From Ligustrum vulgare (Eukaryota > Streptophyta > Magnoliopsida > Lamiales > Oleaceae), in the NCBI GenBank assembly GCA_963555705.1, contig OY743181.1, forward strand, positions 28,586,513 to 28,650,512: a DNA stretch of 64,000 bases. The letters are read 5' to 3'. The notes under the pieces are model-generated. The model was not told where the DNA came from, did no database searches, and saw nothing but the letters and a program-made list of their open reading frames with translations. The position numbers and the translations under genes were made by a program. How positions within the stretch are numbered: the first letter of the stretch is position 1; the number at the start of each line of letters is the position of its first letter. This document shows, in pieces, positions 33,920 to 46,129 of the stretch.

Positions 33920-34890
33920 TGTAACACCCCGAAAATTTCATACCTTTATTTTTATTGCTACTTCAAATATTTCCTAGAAGATGCTAACACGGGGACTCAA
34001 TTGAATGGAATGCCATAGATAGGATGTCAAACCGAAATAATTGAAAGAGTTCGTCAAATTTACAATTTTTCCACTGACTAAGTATGCTACTTTGAGGCTA
34101 TAGTAAATTGCATACGTTTATTATTAGATAGAAGTCGCAAGATATACCATCCAATAGAGCTCAACTAGATGAACAATGTGGCATTCGGTTTTTCCTTGAT
34201 CAAACTTAGGAACCTATTCAAATATGGGCTAGAAGTAGGCTAACAGGATGGATTTAGAAAGTATAGTAGCCCATAAATTTTTCTAAGTGTTGGAACCCGA
34301 TTGAGTAGCTAACTTTGAGCAATCACTTTAGCTTGTAGAGTCATTCGTTTCTTTTGCATGTATGCTATTTTAGAATCCTGAAATACACTCTTTACAATGG
34401 TACCAAGAACACTCGTAATGGAATTCAATTCGACCCTCAAATGTCGACTAAAATAGGGCATCTAGGAATAGAATTCTACATGCCATTTTCCATAATTTTG
34501 CACATGTGCTTGGCAATTGAAAACCACCAGCTGTTGCGCTACTTGTAGGGCATATATGATATGTCTAAGATACATGTTTGAGTGTATATATGCATAATTA
34601 GCTGTTATATTGATAAATAACTTATAGAATACGTATTAAGCAAGTATTAAGATTTTAATTTCCACCAAATGAAACTTAACCCATCTCTCACCTATAAATT
34701 AGAGAGTTGTCTCCTCTCTACCCCTTACCTCACGCAGGACCAGATTTTAGAGAGGGAAGCTCGGTTGAGAGAAAATCAAGAGTAAGAACTAAACTTTAAC
34801 ACTTGATTTCTTTGGGGATCACCTCTTCCTATCGATCTATGTATGAGGGATTAACAATTATGGATTTAACAAGAGAAATATTTTCCCTAC

Positions 34891-36410
34891 TGATAAGTGT
34901 ATTTTATACACTTATTTATATGTCTAAATTAGAATAATTTATTGTATTTTTAGAATATATGCTATTTAATTTATGTCTATTATTTACTTTGTAGAAAATA
35001 CCCCCAAAAGGCAAAGAATTAAGCAAAAATGGGGAAAATGCATATTTTGATGCTAATTGGAGCTAAAATGAGCAAGTGAGAAGTTCATGAGAATAACGGG
35101 GAGAAATTCATGGTGCCAAAGTGAATAAATAAGAAGTTGGAGAACCTAATTGAAGGAATTGAAAGCTAAAATGAGCAAATTGAGAAGATTCCAAAGTTGG
35201 AAAACAAAATCGCAAAAATCAGAAGTTGAGGACTGAAGGTGAAGTTAAAAGTTAGGGACTAACTTAAACAACCAGGAAAAGATGGAAATTGCACATCACA
35301 CGATCTCCGGATTCCTACTGCGCGATTGTGCAATGCCTTGAATTCTTCACCCGAGAGTTTTATTGTCTACATCGCCATTGCACGATATTGAACCACGTGA
35401 TCGCGCATTTGTTTGCTTGGCCGCGACTTGGGCTTTTTATGCGAATTTTATCTGGTTTTCTTCTCTTTTGACCTCTCCAATACCTATTTATAGAACATAA
35501 GAGGCACGAAATCAGGACATTTGCCTCACCTAAGAACATCATAATTTTGGGATTTCAACGTCAAATTCTTAAGAGATCGAAACATCGTAAAGGGACGTGA
35601 ATTGAAGATCACGTGGAGAATCAATACTTGGTGCAAGCGTTCCTTTCTTTATATTATTTTCAATGAACATTTATTTTTATTTTTCTTGTTCTTTATTAAT
35701 GATGTGTAATTAAACTCCATGTTGGGATGAACGATGTAGGCTAGTTTTATTATTTTAATTCCAATTTCCGTGTTTTAATGATTTTGTTGCATGTATTGAT
35801 TTATTATTGTGTTTAATGCGTGAATGAACTGGCCACTTATTCATGATTTAATGTTTTATTTTCATAATCCGAGAGGTGAGTTAATAACATAGATCTAGGT
35901 AATAAATTCGGTAATTGAACAAGAGATAGAGATATACTTTTGTTATTATTGCGGTCGTGTATGAATTCTTGTGTGTTATGCATCTAGATAAGGAATATTC
36001 GGACCCTCTGTAGAGATACATGGTTGGTTTTTTTTAGGTAGAATTGATTTAAACTCGAGAGAGGAATTTTAATATACATTAGTGAATTCGACCGAGTGCA
36101 TGTTTAGGAAATAAAACTGGAATTGGAGTTAATTTAATTGGCTAGGTGAAATTGTGAATCTCAACTACATTATAGTCATTTTTAAAAACCAAACAAATTT
36201 CGCAATTTTAATTCTTTAATTGATTTTTTTTAGTTTAGATTTCAAACATCAACACATTCATCTGTTCAAATAAGGTCTAGAACTAAAACATTTCGATACT
36301 TAATAACAGTCTCTTAGGGAACGATAATCCGAACTCATTGGTCCACTCATTACTCTTCACGATCCCGTACACTTGCGGGCGTATCTCGCATCGCGAGATA
36401 TCGGTGAACA
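34891..36410 (+). repeat. solo LTR, Athila-like gypsy
   Basis: 1520 bp from TGATAAGTGT to GGTGAACA with a perfect 5-bp target duplication cctac (34886-34890, 36411-36415). The 3' part (gatcccgtacacttgcgggc) resembles Athila-type LTRs. No internal region is present, so it is a solo LTR left by recombination. It is younger than the Tekay LTR it interrupts. Orientation is inferred from the 3' motif. Confidence 0.85.
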
Positions 36411-38980
36411 CCTACCTCCTGATGAAAACTATGAAAATAAGGAGAACAATTTAGTTCTATAAAAAAAATTGGGAATTAAAGCTACTAGTAGCTTCACCAT
36501 AGAAGAACTGAGGATGAATTCCTAATGGGAGCTATTGGTAGCCTTAATCCAACTTTTTGATCAATAATTTTTGATTGTTTCTCTCTGTGCATGAAATAAA
36601 AAGGCTATGCAGAATTTAAGTATGTTTGACCCTTTGAAATCTCTAATTTTCAGGTCCAAAATCTTAGAGGAGAGCTTGAAAAACTGTGAGTACTGTATAA
36701 GTATTTTATGTGTATCTGATATGTTTAATTGGTTAATTTTTGAACTATGTCATGTATGTAGAGGATAATCATTTTTGTGATGGTTGTGAACATGGAATAA
36801 TTGAGTTTGAAATAATTGATCTTTAGTAATTTTATTGCCTCAATCCACCTATACACTAGCTTACTTTGTAGATGACTTTTGTATGTGGAATATGTGGAAT
36901 GGAGTTAAAATTCTAATTAGTTCATGTAAAAATTGATTTTTTGGGAAATTTAGACACTAAGCACAATTGGTTGATGGACTAGTTTGATGAGAATGGAAAT
37001 TTTATAATGAAAATAATTTTTGAAGTGAGAAAATATACAAGTAAGATAATCCGATGATAATAGTAGCTTGAAATGTTAAATTGTGGGTATGGACAAATTC
37101 TTGGACATAAATCGAGAGCTAATATTAAGGTAATCTTAGTAATTAAGTTAAATAATTGTTAAGGAAATAATTCATGGACTAATTCTTGAAGAATTAAATT
37201 TTAAGGTCTATACAGAATTGGAGTTTAATGATTATTATTGAGAGTCTTGAAGGTTACGGTTTTGAAGCTATTAATACCATAAGATTGTGCAATTTTGTAA
37301 ATGAAAAATACATTATTCATGAGTTCCTTGTTTAGTGGTCATTTTGTGCAAAAGTTCATTTATAAAAGATGGCCACAAATTACTATGTATTCTGCCGTGT
37401 TTGAAGGGATAATGCATGTATGAAATTGTAGTTAAGGGTTGACAGATATGAATTTTCTATACCGTAATATTATTGGAGAAACGATTGGAGAAAATAAATG
37501 TACTCTCTATGTTCTTACTTGCTTATAGTTGATTATATACTAAGTTTTGAAAACTTAAGAGGGGATGTGTGACTATGCTACTGTGTTGATACTAATAACA
37601 TGAACATAAGATTTTTAAAGATGCATGACGTGATCATCTACCCTTATTTGCATATAGTCACATATCATATAGAGAAGGGAGTATGTTGTGTATGGATTAT
37701 TTAAATATTACATCTTTCTTGATGTTTCATGAGTACCATGCAATCATTTACATTTATGATTATTCAATTATTTAAGAGAAAGATAATTCTATTTTGATGA
37801 TCATAAAAAGATTTAAGATGTCCCTATTTTAATTATACACCTAGGGAGCAAGTCCCTATGGAGGTCACGAGTTATAAGAAGCCCTAGGGAACAAGTCCCT
37901 ACTTATTAATGTCCGAGGTTATGAAAGGACCTTATGGGAGTGAGTCCCACACGAGCTATCAACTCTTGAATCTAACGTTCATTAATATTCTCAGTGAGCC
38001 AAGAGCTCTAAAGAGGAAAGTTGAGTAGACGTACTCGTGAGTGTGAAAATTCACTCATGTGACCTTGTACTTCAGATAAGCACTTTTGCATGCGGTGTAT
38101 AATTTTAATATGAGAAGGGCCTCTAAAAGAAAAGAGAAGAGGTCTTTTGAAAAGAAATTGTATTAAGCATTTTTGAAACTTTTCAAAAGAAAGAGAAGAG
38201 AAAGAAACAAAAGATTTTGAAAAGTCAAGCATCATGTCATTTATGCACTTCATAGCATTCATTGAAATTTTGTTTTTGAAGATTTCTTGTCAAACTGATA
38301 TGAAGGTGAGAATTTATGTCACTCAAATTTAGCTTATTTTCACGTGAATAATATTACGAATTCATAAAGTGATATTGTGGTAATGAGATGTTGATATTAA
38401 GAGTGATTCTAATATTCATAGATGTCTTAAAAGATGTTTGATAAGATGAGTGGTGATGTTGAGTTTTAATATCTATGATTCTGTGAAAAATAGAATATAA
38501 AGTTCAGAGGTAAAGTATTATCACATCACCCTTTAATTGCTTGTTATTATATGTAATTGTTATATATAATTTGCTCACTAAGTTTCACAGCTTATAAGTC
38601 ATTTTATGACTTCTTGTATGAAATGACTCATGATGTATATGAGATGGTTGACACTTGGGGTGGGATGTCACGAGATGGGAGTGAGTACCACATTGTTACT
38701 AGATATGAAGTTTGGGCACACTACTCTCTTTGGCAGGGTATTTACATGAGGGAAAAGATCTATGAGACCGTGCACCTATACGACGCTTACTCTTATGAGG
38801 CTTTAGGTGCATTGCTCTTTATATATTAAAATGTAATGTTTAAAATGTATCTTTTGAACCTTTGGTATGTGATAGAGTAAGTAAGTCTGTAGCTACCAAA
38901 AATAAGCTAATATGATTCACATGACCTCCTTTTTGCTACTAGGGATGATAAGGTAAGAAAGAAACCACAGAATGTATTTT

Positions 38981-39254
38981 GAAAATATAATATGCAAAGG
39001 TGGTCTTTTGAGCTATTTGACACCATGTCTAATGTGTTAAGTTTGGTGAATTTTTATAAGTATGAAAGGGTTACATATCCATAAGTTCTCTTAAAGGTAT
39101 TTTTGCATGTTACTTATGAAAATATAATATGCAAAGGTGGTCTTTTGAGCTATTTCACACCATGTCTAATGTGTGAAGTTTGGTGAATTTTTATAAGTAT
39201 GAAAGGGTTACATATACATAAGTTCTCTTAAAGGTATTTTTGCATGTTACTTAT
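38981..39254. repeat. 137-bp tandem duplication in the Tekay LTR
   Basis: Two adjacent copies, 38981-39117 and 39118-39254, starting gaaaatataatatgcaaagg, with about three differences. Confidence 0.9.
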
Positions 39255-39390
39255 TAATTGAAAGGTTTTAATCAGATTATTCTAGAATTTAAGTTTTCAT
39301 AAGCATCTTTATTTTCACAGTCTGTTGCAAGATACTAGTAGTTCACAGATGTTTTGTTTTGAAATAGTTTAAATTTTATGCTACTAGTAT

Positions 39391-39393
<3 letters not shown>

Positions 39394-39442
<49 letters not shown>
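39394..39442. repeat. (TA)n microsatellite
   Basis: About 24 TA repeats just inside the 3' end of the Tekay 5' LTR. Confidence 0.9.
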
Positions 39443-39448
<6 letters not shown>

Positions 39449-39480
39449 TTTAAAGAACTTTTGGAGCATGACAAAACGAG

Positions 39481-39492
39481 TGGTATCAGAGC
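39481..39492 (+). other. Tekay primer-binding site
   Basis: TGGTATCAGAGC, complementary to methionine tRNA, seven bases after the LTR end. Confidence 0.85.
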
Positions 39493-39777
39493 CCTACCAT
39501 ATGATTCGGCAGACTGTAACAATAAGGTACTCTCATTTCATGATGTCTTGCTCAGCTATGTCTCAAATTGTATTAACTGAAATGATATGTTTATGATTTT
39601 AGTAAGCCAAATTATTTAGAATGATATGAAGTGTGATTTGTAATTCTTATGTATACGAGTAAGGTGCCTTATGTGAGTATAGCCATGCAAGCAAGAAACT
39701 GCATTAAGCATGAACAAAAATTTATTATAGACTAGAGATTGGAAGTACTAGTACAAGGGGAGAATTTTATCCTAACC

Positions 39778-40893
39778 CTAATCTTCATCTTCATTGCCTT
39801 CGTCTTCCTCTTCCCCGAAACTTTTCTCACGAAACTCTTCAATATCCTTAATGGATCTTTTTATTTCCATAAGTTCTTCATGGACTTCGGTTTGAAAACA
39901 CCACATATACACTAAAAAATCATCCCAACTTTCCGCAGTAGACGGCATACTGCCTGCATGCACAGGGGACGTTCTTGCCTCGATCTACACTCCATCTTGT
40001 AAGATGAAATTTTCCTTAAGAAGAGAAGTCTTTCCTATCTCTTCGGTCTTAGGTAGAGGAGTTGCCTTTTCTCCAGAAAAATTTACCCATAACCTTCAAA
40101 GCATGTCGGTAATTAAGCAACCAAATACCATTATCTCAGAAGTTGGATCCTCAATGAACTCAGAGATGCCAAAAATAATCAAATCACACACATTTATCCT
40201 GTGGCCACACACAATATTCCATAACATCGAAACATCTTCCTTGGTTAGACGAGAGAGTCTCCCTGATCTAGGCCTACTGAAGTACACCACCATGAGGTAC
40301 ACTAACCTCATGTTGCCACCCAAACTAGCAACGTCAAATTTTGGGTCGGTTAATTCAGGATCTTCATACACTACTTTGCAAGCTTCTAAAAGATCAAACT
40401 TAGTCCCAAAAGCCACCCCAGGTAATGTAACCTCATATAACCGTGATATCACATCGGCATCAATTACAAAGGATTCTCCTTTCACGTAAACGGACACATG
40501 ACATCTTACCTCTTCACCCACATCCAAAAGGTTGGAATTGCTATAAAAGTGCCTTACTAATTTCTCACAATATTTTCCTTCAACCCTCAACAAATTCAAC
40601 CACCCAAATTCTCTAAACCGTGCTAGAAATTGAAAGTTTACAGATTCAAGAAAAGCCATATCTATGTACCTTCCTGGAGCGAGTTTGCAATCCTTGAAAA
40701 TATCATGTCAAGCTGCAGCTATGACATTTTTGAACCAAAATGATGGAAACTCGACAGCTTGAGCTCGTAGGATCTTGGTGCGAGAGGAGCCGCGAATGTA
40801 AGCCGTTCTCTTCTTATTTCCTTCCTCCCTTCTACTTTCCTCTTCATTATGGGTAACCTTTTCTTTTCCTTTGGATGACCTAGGAGAAGACAT
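39778..40893 (-). pseudogene. antisense plant transposon-protein ORF in the Tekay leader
   Basis: A single minus-strand frame of 372 codons runs from MSSPRSSKGKEK to the stop at 39778, with three in-frame stops (near 40707, 40096 and 40000). The basic start is followed by FLARFREFGWLNLLRVEGKY and by YCEKLVRHFYSNSN. A central region has DVSMLWNIVCGHRINVCDLI, and the acidic tail ends GEEEDEGNEDED after a heptad-like stretch. Size and domain order parallel the ORF at 21378-22574 (basic N-terminus, W-L/REFF-like block, coil, biased tail). It lies between primer site and gag, opposite to transcription of the element. Confidence 0.6.
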
Positions 40894-41189
40894 GGGTAGT
40901 GCAGAGATAGAAATTGAGAGAAAATATTTGTAAATAACGATGAGTTTGATATCATTTTTTTCCCTGGAATTCACCCATTTTCCAACTTTATGATGTTTGA
41001 TTGCTTCCAATTTTCAGGTAAAATATTATCCAACTTTCTGTTCCATGCGCTAATTTTCCTGCTTTAGCGTGAATTGGTTTTCCCACCCAGATAGTAGAAT
41101 TTATTTTCTAGGCAAAAGTTTTAACCATTTTCATCACGTTTGATCAATTTTATTGTTGTTAATTGATTTTTTTTTCTTCAAAAAGTTAA

Positions 41190-41217
41190 CATTATTATTA
41201 TTATTATTATTATTATC
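41190..41217. repeat. (ATT)n microsatellite
   Basis: About nine ATT units in the leader upstream of gag. The rest of 40900-41620 shows no gene. Confidence 0.8.
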
Positions 41218-41620
41218 ATCAATTATAAATGTATGAAAAAATAAAAAATTTATTTTTTTATTAAAATAGCAAAAATTTGATTTATTTGCACCCAAATTCC
41301 ATCTTCGCTATGAAACACAGCCTAAAAGAATCTGAGAGAAGATGATTTTGGGGAAAGGTTTGGCCAATTCTTAATAGAGAAGAAGGAGAAGTGGGTCAGG
41401 TCATTTGGTTAGAAATGGGCTGAGAGCTATGGGCTTGTTAAATTTTAGTCTAGAAAATCCATTTGATCAATTTCTCCATTTTAGTATTAAGGCTATATAA
41501 TTTTATCGAGTTGTACATTAATTTAACAAAAAAATCCTTGATGGTTAGATAATTTTTCCATGTTGATTTAGGTAGATATAATCATAAGAATATTATTTTT
41601 AACCTTAGAAATTTGGAAGA

Positions 41621-44600
41621 ATGGCAAGACCAAATCAAACCATAGATAGGTTGACTCAACTTATTAAATAACAAGATAGACAGATTGAGCAACTTGTAAA
41701 TCGTCCAGTAAATGACCCAGAGAGAGAAAGGAATCAGAGTAACGAGCGTTTTAGACGATTAAATCCACCTACTTTTACTGAAGCTAAGGACCCAATGGAA
41801 GCTGAAAACTGGGTAAGGACTATGGAACGAATGTTCGATTAAGCACATTTAGCAAATGTTGAGAATGTAATATGCACGTCCTTTATGCTTAGAGGAAGTG
41901 ATAGGCATTGGTGGGACACCTTGATAAGTATGGATGAGACCACTAATATGATTTAGGAAAGATTCAGGGAGATTTTTCAAACAAAGTATTTTTCTGCATC
42001 AATGAGGAATCAGAAGTTGAATGAGTTCATTCAGCTAAAGCAAGGGTCAATGATAGTGGGGGAATACATTAAGAAGATTGAATAACTTTCATGATTTTCT
42101 GATCATATGGTTGCCATCAATAGGCATAAAATCAACAGATTTATCGAAGGTCTTAGACTTGAGTTGAATAGAGATGTGTTAATGTTAGGTGTTTAGAATT
42201 TATCATTCCTAGAAGTTTCTGACAAGGCATTAATAGCAGAGCAGACTGAGTTGAAAATATATAAAGCACGTGAAGCAAAGTATCAGCACAAAAGTCAAAC
42301 CATGAACACGAGAGGACCACGGAACATACCTACCTGGAGAGGTAATCGGGAAAACCAAAATAAAAGAAGGTGGTTTTGAAAAGCCTCATGGAGAAGGACC
42401 AAGTCAAAAGAATACCAGTCAAAAAGAATAAACAACAACCAAGATTGGGGATCAGACATCACTTAATTGCACTAAGTGCGGCAGATTACACTATGGAGAA
42501 TGCTTGATGGGAAAGAATGTCTGCTTCATATGCCACAAAGAAGGACACTTTTCACAGAACTTTCCAACAAAAAATGGACGAGGAAAAGATAGGATTTTTT
42601 CTATGGTGAAACCTGAAGCAACAAGCAATAATGTTATCACAGGTACTGTTTACATCAACTCACAACACGCATATGTGTTATTTGACTCTTAAGCTACTCA
42701 CTCCTTTGTAGCTAGTGATATGTTAGGTAAGATTAAATTGAACCCTAAAGTGCTTCCTTTAGAGCTAGAGTTTAGCTTGCCTTCGGGATCTGATTGCTAT
42801 GCTAAACATTATATTCCTAATGTGTCGATAGAACTTGGAGGACAAACTTAACCTATAGACTTGATAGTATTAGATCTAAAGGACTTTGATATTTTCCTAG
42901 GAATCAAATGGTTATCTTTTTACCAAGTAACCATTGATTACAGAGTGAAAATGCTACATATACCTAACATGAAGGCAATAATTTTCTCTAAACTTGAGAA
43001 AAACCCCAAACTTCTAATATCAGCAGTAAGGGCCTCAAAATTATTGGCAAAAGGCAATGAAGGATTCTTGGTCATCCTATATTAGATTCAAACATAAGAA
43101 AAATTGGAGTTCTCACTGGATGTCATACCAGTAGTATGCGAGTATCCTGATGTTTTCCCTGAAAAGCTACCATGGTTACCCCTAGAGCGAGAAGTTGAAT
43201 TTGGAATAGAGCTTATACCAGGAACTTCACCTATCTCCAAGGCTCCATACAGGATCGCGCCTATAGAACTTAAAGAACTGAAAGTTCAATTGGATGAATT
43301 AATTCAAAAGGGATCTCTTTGATCAATTACAAGGATCGACAGTGTTCACCAAGATAGATCTGCGATCATGATATCACCAATTGAGAATCAAGCCAGAAGA
43401 TATTCTGAAAACTGCTTTCAGAACACGTTATGGCCACTATGAATTCTTAGTGATGCCTTTCGGATTGACAAATGCCCCCAAAAACATTTATAGACCTCAT
43501 GAATAGAGTATTCAAGGAATATTTGGACAAGTTCTTCATAATATTATTGACAATATTCTTGTTTAATCTAAAACAAAGGAAGAACAAGCCACACTTGAGA
43601 AATTTTCTAAGATTTTGAGGGAGAAACAGTTGTACGCCAAGTTTAAAAAGTGTGAATTTTAGTTGGAGAAAGTGACATTTTTGGGACATTTAATATCTCA
43701 AAGAGGCATAGAAGTTGATTCTGGAAAAATAGAGGCAGTTTTGGAATAGAAGCGAACATCTTCACCAATGGAGATTAGAAGTTTTGTGGGACTAGCATGA
43801 TATTATAGACGATTTGTTCAAGATTTTTCCAAGATTGATACCCCATTAACCCAGCTAACTTGTAAGAATGTACAATTCAAATGGGATGTGAACTGTGAAA
43901 AGAGTTTTCAGGAATTAAAGAAGAGATTAACCACAGCTCCAGTGTTAACTATTTCAACAGCAGAGAGTAAATATACCCTTTTCTATGACGCTTCCAAACA
44001 AGGATTGGGGGCTATACTTATGCAGAATGGTAAGGTAATTGTGTATGCTTCAAGACAGCTGAAACCTTATGAGAAGATTCACCCAACTCATGACTTGGAA
44101 TTGGCTGCAATAGTTTTCGCTCTAAAAATATGGAGGCATTATTTGTATGGTGAGAAATGTGAGATTTTCATAGACCGTAAAAGTTTGAAGTATTTCTTCA
44201 CCCAAAAAGAGTTAAACATGTGTCGACGACGATGGTTGGAATTAATCAAGGATTATGATTGTATGATAAGCTACTATCCTGGTAAAGCTAATGTAGTGGC
44301 AGATGCTCTAATTCGAAAAACCCCAAGGAAAGCAAGAGATCTGGGAGAAGATACCGATTTATAAATTCCAAAATATTCTAGTCAGAGGATATCAATTTGA
44401 CCGCCATGATCGTTCAATCAATGCTCCTAGAAAGAATTAAAGAAATATAGAAAACGGATTTGTTTGTAGACAAGATAAGAAAGAGATTATCATTAGATAA
44501 ACCTGCAAATTTCGAAATATCTCCTTCCAGACTCTTACAGTACAAGGATAGAGTATATGTGCCTGATATAGAGGAAATCAGATGGGAAATTTTTCATGAA

Positions 44601-45845
44601 TCACACAATACCCCTTATAATACCCATCTTGGTTCCACAAAGATGTATCATGAAATAAAAACTTTGTATTGGTGGTCAAATATGAAGAGAGATATCGCGG
44701 AATTTGTATCGAAAGGCTTAATTTGCCAACAAATTAAAACAGAGCATCAAAGACCAGCAGGCACTTTAGAGCCTATACGAATTCCTGAATGGAAATAAGA
44801 GGATATTTCAATGGATTTTGTAGTAGGTTTACCAAAGACTACAAAGGGATATGATGCTATTTGGTAATAGTAGATCGCTTGCCGAAGTCAGCTCACTTCT
44901 TAACTACCAAGACAACATACCAGATGGAACAGTATTCTGATCTCTATATGCAAGAAATAGTGAAACTACATGGGATACCTGAGATAATAATATCAGATCG
45001 AGACCCTAGATTTCTGTCATGATTCTGGAAGAGTTAACACGAATCCCTAATAACAAAATTGTATTTCAGTACTGCTTTTCATCCACAAACAGATGGTCAA
45101 ACTGAGAGAGTCATACAAACCCTAGAGGATATGCTTAGGGCAAATGCTCTACAGTTCACTAATAATTGGGACAAATATCTGCATTTGTGTGAATTTTCCT
45201 ATAACAGCAGCTATCAAGAGTCAATAAGAATGCCGCCATATGAAGCTTTATATGGAAGGAAGTGTAGATCACCATTATATTCGGATGAAGTAGGTGAATG
45301 AAAGAGTTTAGGGTCAGAAATGATACAAGAAATGTTGGAGATTGTGCAAAGGATTCAAAGGAGCATTCTTGCAGCCCAGGATCGTCAGAGACACAATGCG
45401 AATAAACGACGTAAGTCAGTAGAATTTGATGTTGGAAATAAAGTGTTTATTAAAGTTTCTCCAATTAAGCGAATGTTTAGATTTGGAAAGAAGGGAAAAC
45501 TTGCCCAAGATAAATCAGACCTTTTGAAGTTAAAGAAAGGATTGGAACTTTGGCATATAGACTTGAGTTACCTGCAGAACTTGTGAAAATACACAATGTG
45601 TTCCATGCATCCACCCTTCGGAAGTATGTCCCAAATCCTTCTCATGTACTTGAAGATATTCCAAAAGACATACAAGCAAACCTGACGTGGGAAGAAAGAC
45701 CCGTAAAGATTCTCATTTGAGAATTAAGCAACTCCGTAACAAGGATATACCTCTAGTACTTGTTTTATGGAAAAGTGATACAATTGAAGAAGAAACATGG
45801 GAATGCAAGGATGAGATGAAGTGGAACTTCCCAGAGCTATTCTAG
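41621..45845 (+). pseudogene. broken Tekay-like gag-pol with chromodomain
   Basis: Starts at MARPNQTIDRLTQL. Gag ends with a zinc knuckle CFICHKEGHFSQNF whose last Cys is Phe. In the protease the active-site DSG is read as DS-stop (near 42690). Reverse transcriptase is spread over frameshifts ([12 protein letters not shown] at about 43445). RNase H ([14 protein letters not shown]) and integrase (DFVVGLPKTTKGYDAIW, ISDRDPRF, FHPQTDGQTE) follow. A C-terminal chromodomain (IPLVLVLWKSDTIEEETWE) ends NFPELF. Order RT-RH-INT-chromodomain is diagnostic of chromoviruses and this tail of Tekay/Del. I count at least ten in-frame stops. The copy is old and dead. Confidence 0.85.
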
Positions 45846-45870
45846 GTAAATTTCGAGGAAGAAATTTCTT

Positions 45871-45882
45871 AAGGGGGGAGAT
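45871..45882 (+). other. Tekay polypurine tract
   Basis: AAGGGGGGAGAT immediately before the TG of the 3' LTR. Confidence 0.8.
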
Positions 45883-46129
45883 TGTAACACCCTGAAAATT
45901 TCATACCTTTATATTTATCGCTACTTCAAATATTGCCTAGAAGATGCTTAATCATGGGTGATTAGAGACCTTGAGATTCTAAAAGGAGTTAAAAATAACA
46001 TGGGGACTCAATTGAATGGAATGCCATAGATAGGGTATTAAACCGAAATAATTGAAAGAGTTTGTCATATTTAGAGTTTTTCCATTGACTAAGTATGCTA
46101 CTTTGAGGCTATAGTAAATTGCGTATGTT

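Larger units (their letters stand above)
33920..39473 (+). repeat. 5' LTR of the Tekay-like element
   Basis: TGTAACACCCCG at the start, GCATGACA at the end, seven bases before the primer site. Net length is about 4.0 kb once the solo LTR at 34891-36410 and its target duplication are subtracted, as expected for Tekay LTRs. It contains cctataaattagag (34,7xx), a segment with agcaagtccct repeats (about 37850-37950) and a 137-bp tandem duplication. The frame at 38557-38829 resembles nothing known. Confidence 0.75.

Noticed and set aside
33789..33977. Protein fused across the Tat/Tekay border
   Set aside because: The frame crosses the insertion site at 33920. Only the part before it is Tat protease sequence; the rest is LTR read-through.
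38557..38829. 90-residue plus-strand frame in the Tekay LTR
   Set aside because: It sits inside an LTR and shows no recognisable family; the translated residues look like chance.
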